Assembly: GCA_027295555.1 (NCBI GenBank)
Contig: JAPUKT010000319.1
Coordinates: 1 to 5,361 of the forward strand
DNA from: Deltaproteobacteria bacterium
GTDB lineage: Bacteria; Myxococcota_A; Polyangia; Polyangiales; Houyiibacteriaceae
DNA length: 5,361 bases
Reading direction: 5' to 3'
This document shows positions 1 through 5,361 of the stretch, piece after piece. The notes beneath the pieces were generated by a model. The model had not been told where the DNA came from. It searched no databases and saw only the letters and a program-made list of their open reading frames with translations. Position 1 is the first letter of the stretch. Each line of letters opens with the position of its first letter. The translations under genes were made by a program, and so were the position numbers.

Positions 1-2
1 TC

Positions 3-824
3 GTCGGCAGCGCAAACTCCGACAGCGCAGCGAGGGGAGGCATCACGCGCGTCGAGGCCGACGGCACGGAGACGATTGCCTTCCCGCCCCCGGCGGACGA
101 AACCTGGAGTACGAGGGGCATGATTGTCGATACCGATGCGCGCCGTTTGTGGGTGTGTGCACGGCAAGTCGAGGCGGGCGTGGTCACGAGCCAGAGGATT
201 CGGACCTTCGATCTTTCGACGGGCGAGCAGGAGCTCGATCTCGATCTCGCGAGCGCGGCCGAGGGCTCTACCTGTAACGACATCGCCGTCGACAGTGCTG
301 GGCTGGCATACATCAGCGATTCGGAGAATTCGCGGATCTACCGGGCTAGCGCAGAGGACGAAACGGTGGAGGTCTGGGCCGATGATCCTCTGCTTGCCTC
401 GGACCTGCCTATCCTTGGTGGCAACGGGATCGCGGTCACTGAGGACGACAGGTTCGTCATTCTGTCGAAGACGGTGGCCTCGACTGCGCCCCGCCTGCTC
501 CGCATCGATCGCACCGATCCAGCAAGCATTAGCGGGATCACCACGACGCCAGATTTCGTCGGCACGGCTGACGGCATGAGCTTTCTCGATGGCGATCTCT
601 ATATAGCTATCGTCAACCCCGGAGAGATCTTCCGACTCACGAGCGAGGACGACTGGGCAACGGCCGCGATCGCCAGTACGACGGCTGTGGTCGGCACCTC
701 CACGGTTCGGCCTGCAGAAGGCTTCCTTTACGCGATTTATAGCGATATCACCGCGTTCATCGTTGGTGAGCCGGTGAGCCCCCCATTCCGGATCTTCCGA
801 ATCGACCTCGATTCCTTTGAATGA
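3..824 (+). CDS. SMP-30/gluconolactonase-like beta-propeller protein (5' partial)
   Basis: The reading frame is open from base 3, and the first in-window ATG (120) is preceded by 39 in-frame codons of propeller-like sequence. The gene therefore starts left of the window and the ATG is internal. The 273 visible residues carry repeated beta-strand patterns such as GLAYISDSENSRIYR and GDLYIAIVNPGEIFR, typical of six-bladed SMP-30/gluconolactonase propellers. Three landmarks match the metal/active-site residues of that family (N103, N154 and D204 in human SMP30): Asn in TCND (codon 276-278), Asn in GNGIAV (423-425) and Asp in ADGMSF (570-572). Their 49-residue spacings are close to the family's 51 and 50. 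The equivalent of metal ligand Glu18 would lie off-window. Arg101 of human SMP30 appears to be Thr here, so lactonase activity is not assured. Family members are usually lactonases or esterases; substrate and cell location cannot be told without the N-terminus. It overlaps the next gene by ATGA, implying one operon. Confidence 0.8.
   Translation, partial: VGSANSDSAARGGITRVEADGTETIAFPPPADETWSTRGMIVDTDARRLWVCARQVEAGVVTSQRIRTFDLSTGEQELDLDLASAAEGSTCNDIAVDSAGLAYISDSENSRIYRASAEDETVEVWADDPLLASDLPILGGNGIAVTEDDRFVILSKTVASTAPRLLRIDRTDPASISGITTTPDFVGTADGMSFLDGDLYIAIVNPGEIFRLTSEDDWATAAIASTTAVVGTSTVRPAEGFLYAIYSDITAFIVGEPVSPPFRIFRIDLDSFE
821..824 (+). promoter_or_regulatory. ATGA stop/start overlap (translational coupling)
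   Basis: The ATG of the membrane-protein gene (821-823) overlaps the TGA stop of the propeller gene (822-824). The bases just upstream (tcgattcctttga) contain no recognisable purine-rich Shine-Dalgarno core. Initiation is therefore probably by re-initiation of ribosomes ending the upstream gene. This supports the start chosen at 821 and co-expression of the two proteins. The mechanism is inferred from the overlap. Confidence 0.65.
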
Positions 825-3187
825 GCGCTGCCGACTTGTCAGTACGCAATCCGTTGCGTACGGTGCGCGCCGTCGTGGCACGTGCGGCCATCATCTTCTT
901 GCTTTGCTTGACGGCAACGGCCTCTGCAGTCGCAGACGAGGTGTCGTGTCCTCCGGGTAATCTGCTGGCCGGCAAGTCCCCGTCTACCACTCGAGGGGTG
1001 CAGAATAGCCGTCGGCTTACCAACGGTGTCATGGCCGCCGAGGGCGACCCTTGGGAGAGCGAGCTGACCTCGGCGTTCACTGACACCAGCAGCCACGTGG
1101 TGTACGACCTAGGGGAGTCGGTGCGAATCACCGCGGTCGACCTCCAAGGTGACAACAACGACGAATACATCGTCGAGGTGTCGGAGGACGGCGAGCGCTT
1201 CACGCCCCTGTGGACCGGAGATCCGATTTCAGGTCAGGGCATGCGCCGACGCGGCGCTCATGGGCTCGGCGGGCAAGGCCGATACGTGCGACTACGCGCG
1301 CAGGGGGGCGACGGCTACTACAGCCTCAGCGAGGTCCAGCTGTTCTGCGAGAAGCCCGCGACATGGCCTCCACCGGTGGAGATCAAGGCGACCGCGAGCT
1401 GGTGGTGGAAGAGCATCATGCAAAAGCGCGACCATCGCTATCGATTCGGTCTCGCGTTCCTCGGTCTCTTGTTCTTCATCGCTTTGTTTCGCGTAGAACG
1501 GAGCAATACCGCGCTTGGGGTTGCGGCGGCGCTGGCCCTCGCGATGTTGGCAATAGCGAGCTATCGGTTCTACGACGCGAGGCACGCTCCCTGGTTCGCG
1601 AGTTGGGGAGTGTACGTGCTGAGCGGCTTCGTCGCCGCATGGGCGGCGCGTGGCGTCTGGCTCGCCAAGAAGGGCGAGGGCGCATCGCTTTGGTGGGAGC
1701 GAGGGGCACTGGTGTGGGTGATCCTCGCGTGCGGCGCCGCATGGGTGAACTTCGGCATCTACCACAACTCCCGAATCGTCCACTACTGGGACACGTTCCA
1801 CTACTACATCGGTTCGAAGTACTTCGAGGAGAACGGGTACGAACGACTGTATCAGTGCGTTCTTGCGGCCGACCACGAAGACCGGGGAAGCGACGATCTC
1901 AAGAAGCGAAAGATCCGAGACCTCGTCGACAATCGGCTCCACTACCTCACGGAGGAGGACGCCATTCGCTACGAGAAGACGTGCGCCGAGCACTTCTCGC
2001 CGGAGCGCTGGGAGGCATTCAAACAGGATGCCCGATCGTTCCGGACCGTGATGGGTACGTCGTGGTGGCGAGACATGTTGATGGACCACGGCTACAACGC
2101 GAGCCCAATCTCCAATATGGTGGCGGCCGCCCTGACGAACATCGGCTGGCGCGACCAGGTGCCCGAGACCCCCACCGTGCGCGTCGATCGCGACGTGATG
2201 AAGAAGTTTCGGAAACGGATTATGCGCTACGCGATGATCGACTTGGGGCTCTACGCGGGCGCCTTTTTGCTCATCCTATGGGCGTTCGGCCTGCGCTCGT
2301 GTGCTCTTTCCGTGCTGGTGTGGGGCACCGGCTATCCGTGGGCGTACTTCTGGACGGGGGGGAGCTTCGCCCGGGTTCCCTGGTTCTTCATGGCGGTCGC
2401 TGCAGTGTGTCTACTGCGAAAGGGCTTCCCATTGCTCTCGGGGTTTGCGTTGTCTTGGAGCGCGCTGTTGCGGTTGTTCCCCGCGGTGCTAGCGGGCGGA
2501 CCTGGCGCCGCCATCGTCGATCGTTTCATCCGTCGCAAGAAAGTCGAGGGGCCGTGGCTACGCACCGAAGACAAGCGTTTCATCGCGGGTGGCATGATCG
2601 GGCTACTGGTGTTGTGCTCGGCGAGTGTGGCGATCAACGGGGTCGACGCACACACCCGCTTCTTGGGCAATACGTTCAAACACGCCGAAACCCCCCTGAC
2701 GAACCACGTGGGGCTTCCGACCCTTCTCTCGTACCAGCCGAGCAAAGTCGGGCGTCACACCAAAGATCCGAGCCTCGAAGATCCCTGGGCCAATTGGAAG
2801 CAGTTCCGCAAGGACACCAAGCATGACCGGCGGTGGCTGTACGGCTTGATTCTGCTCGGCATGTTCGTGTTGTTGGCGTTTGCAGGGCGACGTTTGGCGG
2901 GGTGGGCCGTCTTGGCGAGCAGCACGATACTCATCATCGGGTTCTTCGAGTTGACCTGCTACTACTACAACTTCGTCGTCTTGATGGCCCCGCTCGCGAT
3001 CGAGCGACTGCGCTATACGGTAGCGTTGATCGCCATGGTGATGGCGGGGCTGATCCTGCAGTTCTTCATCGGCTGGTACGACGAGCAGTACCTCTGGGAG
3101 ACCGCAGCTTGCCTGATCGCGTTGGTCTACATCATCGCCGATGTCGTCAAGCACCCGTTGCCCGAGTCGTCGCCTGCCGCCCCGTAA
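821..3187 (+). CDS. Polytopic membrane protein: F5/8 type C (discoidin) domain fused to a GT-C-like glycosyltransferase module
   Basis: The product has 788 residues. Residues ~17-37 form a hydrophobic signal or anchor segment with an ASA/AVA-type end. Residues ~43-176 resemble an F5/8 type C carbohydrate- or surface-binding domain: NLLAGK at the start, a VVYDLGESVRITAV strand pair, YIVEVSEDGERFTPL, then GRYVRLRA and SLSEVQLFC. Cys43 and Cys176 bracket it and could form a disulfide. Four hydrophobic segments follow (~208-224, 230-250, 258-280, 294-314), then a ~155-residue hydrophilic loop, then about eight more segments from ~470 to 775. The loop opens with HYWDTFHYYIGSKYF. An Asp (D324) just after a membrane helix, in an aromatic-rich first large loop, is the usual place of the catalytic Asp of GT-C enzymes, which use polyprenyl-phosphate sugars on the outer face of the inner membrane. 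DHGYNASPI (~422-430) and CYYYNFV (~713-719) look like further conserved patches. Membrane topology and the discoidin call are fairly secure; glycosyltransferase activity is an inference, and the sugar and acceptor are unknown. A membrane polymer-assembly or sensing protein is the alternative. Confidence 0.72.
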   Translation: MSAADLSVRNPLRTVRAVVARAAIIFLLCLTATASAVADEVSCPPGNLLAGKSPSTTRGVQNSRRLTNGVMAAEGDPWESELTSAFTDTSSHVVYDLGESVRITAVDLQGDNNDEYIVEVSEDGERFTPLWTGDPISGQGMRRRGAHGLGGQGRYVRLRAQGGDGYYSLSEVQLFCEKPATWPPPVEIKATASWWWKSIMQKRDHRYRFGLAFLGLLFFIALFRVERSNTALGVAAALALAMLAIASYRFYDARHAPWFASWGVYVLSGFVAAWAARGVWLAKKGEGASLWWERGALVWVILACGAAWVNFGIYHNSRIVHYWDTFHYYIGSKYFEENGYERLYQCVLAADHEDRGSDDLKKRKIRDLVDNRLHYLTEEDAIRYEKTCAEHFSPERWEAFKQDARSFRTVMGTSWWRDMLMDHGYNASPISNMVAAALTNIGWRDQVPETPTVRVDRDVMKKFRKRIMRYAMIDLGLYAGAFLLILWAFGLRSCALSVLVWGTGYPWAYFWTGGSFARVPWFFMAVAAVCLLRKGFPLLSGFALSWSALLRLFPAVLAGGPGAAIVDRFIRRKKVEGPWLRTEDKRFIAGGMIGLLVLCSASVAINGVDAHTRFLGNTFKHAETPLTNHVGLPTLLSYQPSKVGRHTKDPSLEDPWANWKQFRKDTKHDRRWLYGLILLGMFVLLAFAGRRLAGWAVLASSTILIIGFFELTCYYYNFVVLMAPLAIERLRYTVALIAMVMAGLILQFFIGWYDEQYLWETAACLIALVYIIADVVKHPLPESSPAAP

Positions 3188-3272
3188 AGGCGACGCTTTG
3201 CGCCGCGCACGGGGCTTCGCGCGCGCCGACGAACCTTTGAACTCGAGCGGCGCGGCCGGCTCTTCGATGTAG

Positions 3273-3301
3273 TTGCACGGACTTCCGAGCGGCCTTACTC
3301 T
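3273..3301 (+). promoter_or_regulatory. Putative sigma70-type promoter of rnpB
   Basis: TTGCAC (3273-3278) and TACTCT (3296-3301) are separated by exactly 17 bases. Each hexamer matches only about half of the consensus (TTGACA, TATAAT), so on sequence alone the call is modest. It is strengthened by geometry: initiation 6-7 bases after the -10 box falls on G3307/G3308, precisely where helix P1 of the RNase P RNA begins. The preceding spacer (3188-3272) shows no other gene and no convincing terminator for the membrane-protein gene, so some read-through transcription into rnpB is possible. Confidence 0.5.
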
Positions 3302-3306
3302 CTGTC

Positions 3307-3688
3307 GGTTAGACAGGTTCAAGCGATCGCTGGTGTGCTTCGCACACGGGAGGAAAGTCCGAGCTTCACAGGACAGGATGCCAGGTAACGCCTGGTGGGG
3401 GCGACCCCGAGGAAAGTGCCACAGAAAGCAATCCGCCGCGCCGCCGCAAGGCCGCGCGGTAAGGGTGAAAGGGTGAGGTAAGAGCTCACCGGGCTGGCGG
3501 TAACGCTGGTCGCACGGCAAACCCCATCCGAAGCAAGACGAAATAGGGAGGCGTCGAGGGTGGTTCCGCCCGAGTCTCCGGGTGACGTCGCTCGAGGCCG
3601 ATGGCGACATCGGTCCCAGAAGAATGATCGCTACCCGTGTCTCGGCGACGAGCACGGGAACAAAACTCGGCTTACGAACCCTCTAACC
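3307..3688 (+). ncRNA. rnpB: RNase P RNA, bacterial type A
   Basis: This is the catalytic RNA of RNase P, which removes 5' leaders from tRNA precursors together with the protein RnpA. The universal core is clear. GAGGAAAGTCC (3350-3360) is conserved region I, CAGGTAACGCCTGG (near 3382) follows, and GGTAAGGGTGAAAGGG begins at 3458. AAATAGGG begins at 3541, and ACAAAACTCGGCTTACG (from ~3659) forms the 3' core. Helices can be traced. P1 pairs 3307-3313 with 3682-3688 and 3316-3320 with 3676-3680. P3 is a short GTGTG/CACAC hairpin. P12 is 3436-3445/3450-3459 with a GCAA loop and one C-C mismatch. P13 is 3472-3477/3485-3490 and P14 is 3492-3499/3504-3511. P18 is 3598-3603/3608-3613 with a GCGA loop. 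P19 is 3634-3639/3653-3658, extended by CTCG/CGAG around another GCGA loop. GGT at 3581-3583 is the probable L15 site that pairs with the tRNA CCA end. The total of ~382 nt is normal for type A. The ends were set from P1 pairing and could shift by a few bases. Confidence 0.97.
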
Positions 3689-3723
3689 ACGGCGCCCTGC
3701 CTCGGCAGGGCGCCGTGCTGTTT
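3688..3723 (+). terminator. Intrinsic terminator of rnpB, hairpin shared with the convergent gene
   Basis: A perfect 13-bp GC-rich stem (3688-3700 with 3705-3717) closes on a CTCG loop and is followed by ctgttt, a short T-run, on the plus strand. The stem begins at the last base of RNase P helix P1. The minus-strand deacetylase gene ends at 3722, five bases from the stem, so the same hairpin lies directly downstream of it. On the minus strand the bases after the stem (ggttagaggg) are not T-rich, so termination from that side would be weaker or act mainly through the hairpin. Confidence 0.88.
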
Positions 3724-5361
3724 AAGGGACACTCTCCCCGTCTCCAAACCCTCGCTCTTTGGCTCGCTCTTTGGCTTGGGCGCGGGGTTTTTGGTAGTTG
3801 CGTGAGCCGAGGTACGCGAAGAGGCGGTCGCTCGCGGGGATGACGAAGTCTTCGGGGTGCCATTCGACCGGGGTGCCGTCGTCAGCCCAGTGGACTTCGC
3901 CTCGCTCCATCATCCAAGCCGCTTCGGTGAGATCGAGAGGTGCCAACGCTTCACGCAGTGCCTCGAACCGTCCCTGAATTTCGGGGTCCAAGAAGAAGAA
4001 CTGCTCGCCAAGGATGAACGCGATGTGGTAGCGCGACGGATGCTGGACCACGCCATCGAGCTCGAGCCGCTTCGCAGCTTGAAACAACATGTGTATCAGT
4101 TGCTCGCCGACACCGAGACCGGGGTGATCTTGGCCGGGCCAGTGAGGCTGTCGGAGCGAAAACTCTTCCGTCGGGTTCTGAAGCATGATCCACTCGATCG
4201 ACAGAAGCTCCAGATCATCGGGAGGCTCGAGCCCCTCGGGCGCCACCGCGCGGATACGTCGAAGCACGAGGTCCACGAGCAACCACTCCTGACCGTCCTT
4301 CTTGGCGTGAAGGGTCACGTGCTGCCGCTCGGGGTCGGTGGGGTCTACGGTGAGCCGCGGCTCGACGAAGCCGCGTTCGCGCACCTCGCTCATCAGACCG
4401 TATCTCTCGAGCGCGAATTCGACGCCGTGCTCCGAATAGTAGTCGAGGATCCGGGTCGACATGGAACGGGGTCCCGCGAGGTCGCCGAGCAAGTCGGCTT
4501 CGGTGATCTCCCAGTCGCCGCTCGAACGCTGAAGCTCGTAGGGGTCGAGCTCCTGGGCGATTTCCGCGTACCGCTCGAACAGCCTGGTCTCGGGCTTCCC
4601 CGAGACCCGGATCTCATCGGTCAGGAGCCAACGGATGAAGTCCTTCGACGAACGCCAGGCGTCTTCGCTGTAGCCGCCGCCGAGCGTCACCACGACACTG
4701 CATCCCCGCGCGCGAGCGAGCTCGATGACGAACCGATCTCGCTCGAGGACCCCCTCTCGCGTCAAGGAGAAATCCCCGAGGCGATCACCTTGCAGCACGT
4801 CGTTGCCCGCGATGTAAAACAAGAGCCCAGGCCCGTGGGCGTCGAGCGCGGCTCGTAGCGTCTCGTCGAGCTTGGTGAGGTACGCGGCGTCGTCCGTTCT
4901 CGACAACAGCAGGAACTGTTCATCGGCGGCCGCCTCGACGTGGCTCCAGACGGAACCGTGAAGCGAGTACGTGAAGACGGTCTCGTCGTGCTCGAAGGTG
5001 ACGATGTTGCCGTTCCCTTGATGGTAGTCGAGGTCGATGATCGCGATGGGCGCGTCGAAGCCCTCCGCGCGCAATAGTGCAATGGCGACGGCGACGTCGT
5101 TGTAGACGCAAAACCCGCTCCCTTCTTCGGGTTCGGCATGATGAAAGCCACCCCCGAGGTTGAAGGCCACCCGGCCGGGCGTGCGAACGGCCCACCGCGC
5201 CGCGTCTACTGTTCCCCCAACTTGTCGACGTTGCGCGATCAGGATCGGGTCGACGTCGACGAGCTCCGCTTCGAGGCCGAAGATCTGCCCCAGGTGCTGC
5301 GGTCTTGCGGTCTTGTCGAGATAGGCTTCGGAATGCACCCTCGCGAGGTTCGCGAGCCTTG
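3722..5361 (-). CDS. Class IV (HDAC11-like) zinc deacetylase with ~290-residue C-terminal extension (5' partial)
   Basis: This is a zinc hydrolase of the arginase/deacetylase fold, acting on acyl-lysine or another acylated amine. Numbering here counts from the GTG at 5336-5338, which is internal: it encodes Val in a RVHSEAYL motif typical of deacetylases, and the frame stays open to 5361. Probably 50-65 residues are missing. The QVGGTVDAA segment is followed by GGGFHHAEP (catalytic His66-His67) and GFCVYNDVAVAI. IDLDYHQGNGN supplies zinc ligands Asp104 and His106, AGNDVLQGDRLG the third ligand Asp180, and LGGGYSEDAW the transition-state Tyr223. HQGNG in place of the class I/II HHGDG, and the GDRLG..SL...G...RD pattern, are hallmarks of class IV enzymes; human HDAC11 is a fatty-acyl-lysine hydrolase. 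Residues ~245-538 extend far beyond the fold. They contain ALERYGLM, SIEWIMLQNP, PGQDHPGLG, a predicted helix (EQLIHMLFQAAKRL) and FFLDPEIQGRFEAL, which I cannot assign firmly; a GNAT-like fold is possible. The last residues are charged (AKERAKER). There is no signal peptide in view and it is likely cytoplasmic. The gene converges on rnpB with no functional link apparent. Confidence 0.9.
   Translation of the reverse strand, partial: RLANLARVHSEAYLDKTARPQHLGQIFGLEAELVDVDPILIAQRRQVGGTVDAARWAVRTPGRVAFNLGGGFHHAEPEEGSGFCVYNDVAVAIALLRAEGFDAPIAIIDLDYHQGNGNIVTFEHDETVFTYSLHGSVWSHVEAAADEQFLLLSRTDDAAYLTKLDETLRAALDAHGPGLLFYIAGNDVLQGDRLGDFSLTREGVLERDRFVIELARARGCSVVVTLGGGYSEDAWRSSKDFIRWLLTDEIRVSGKPETRLFERYAEIAQELDPYELQRSSGDWEITEADLLGDLAGPRSMSTRILDYYSEHGVEFALERYGLMSEVRERGFVEPRLTVDPTDPERQHVTLHAKKDGQEWLLVDLVLRRIRAVAPEGLEPPDDLELLSIEWIMLQNPTEEFSLRQPHWPGQDHPGLGVGEQLIHMLFQAAKRLELDGVVQHPSRYHIAFILGEQFFFLDPEIQGRFEALREALAPLDLTEAAWMMERGEVHWADDGTPVEWHPEDFVIPASDRLFAYLGSRNYQKPRAQAKERAKERGFGDGESVP
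3751..3774. repeat. 12-bp perfect tandem duplication in the 3' end of the deacetylase gene
   Basis: CTCGCTCTTTGG occurs twice head to tail (3751-3762 and 3763-3774). Being a multiple of three it keeps the frame, and on the minus strand it adds a second AKER unit to the highly charged C-terminal tail, about 15 residues before the stop. It looks like a slippage duplication in a tolerant tail and has no evident function. Confidence 0.8.

Noticed and set aside
1210..2826. A 538-codon open frame on the plus strand, in another frame inside the membrane-protein gene.
   Set aside because: Its translation is rich in Arg, Gly and Pro with no domain or membrane pattern, whereas the overlapping frame has a clear discoidin domain and membrane segments. 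It is a high-GC shadow.
3245..3262. A small hairpin (GAGC-GGC / GCC-G-GCTC, loop GCG) considered as a terminator for the membrane-protein gene.
   Set aside because: It has only seven pairs interrupted by a bulge and no real T-run after it, in a GC-rich spacer where such pairings arise by chance.
3273..3476. A 67-codon open frame (and similar small frames) inside rnpB.
   Set aside because: It is explained entirely by the conserved RNase P RNA sequence.
2603..3655. A 350-codon minus-strand open frame spanning the end of the membrane-protein gene and rnpB.
   Set aside because: It crosses a structured RNA gene and a well-supported coding region, and its translation has no domain character.
4393..4617. 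Short Ser/Arg/Pro-rich minus-strand frames (also at 4762-5151) in the deacetylase region.
   Set aside because: They are out-of-frame shadows of the deacetylase gene with low-complexity translations.
3857..4858. A 333-codon plus-strand open frame opposite the deacetylase gene.
   Set aside because: It lies antisense to a frame with full deacetylase catalytic motifs. Its protein shows no recognisable motif, and codon-aligned antisense frames are common at high GC.

Overview
The window is about 5.4 kb of GC-rich DNA from what looks like a Gram-negative bacterium. Long shadow reading frames lie on both strands, as is usual at high GC. A type A RNase P RNA, a polytopic glycosyltransferase-like protein with an exported discoidin domain, and a class IV-type (HDAC11-like) deacetylase with a long C-terminal extension together would fit a myxobacterium or a related deltaproteobacterial lineage. 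That assignment is an inference from gene style, not proof.

Left part (1-3187, plus strand): an apparent two-gene operon. The 3' end of a beta-propeller gene of the SMP-30/gluconolactonase type enters from the left edge. It overlaps by 4 bases (ATGA) the start of a 788-residue membrane protein, which has a signal/anchor segment, an F5/8 type C (discoidin) domain and about a dozen membrane segments with a GT-C-like extracytoplasmic Asp motif. The tight overlap suggests translational coupling and a shared envelope or carbohydrate role, but no substrate can be read from the sequence.

Middle (3188-3723): a short spacer, a plausible sigma70-type promoter, the complete RNase P RNA gene rnpB and a strong intrinsic terminator. 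The promoter spacing puts the transcription start at the first base of helix P1. The terminator hairpin begins at the last base of P1.

Right part (3722-5361, minus strand): a deacetylase gene converging on rnpB. Its stop codon lies in the short T-run of the rnpB terminator. Its 5' end is beyond the right edge. All main catalytic residues of the arginase/deacetylase fold are present in the HDAC11-like form, followed by a roughly 290-residue extension of unknown function that may be a degenerate GNAT-like acyltransferase fold.

The best candidate for something little described is the deacetylase fusion. The second is the discoidin/GT-C-like fusion coupled to an SMP-30-like propeller. No mobile elements, CRISPR arrays or tRNAs were seen.
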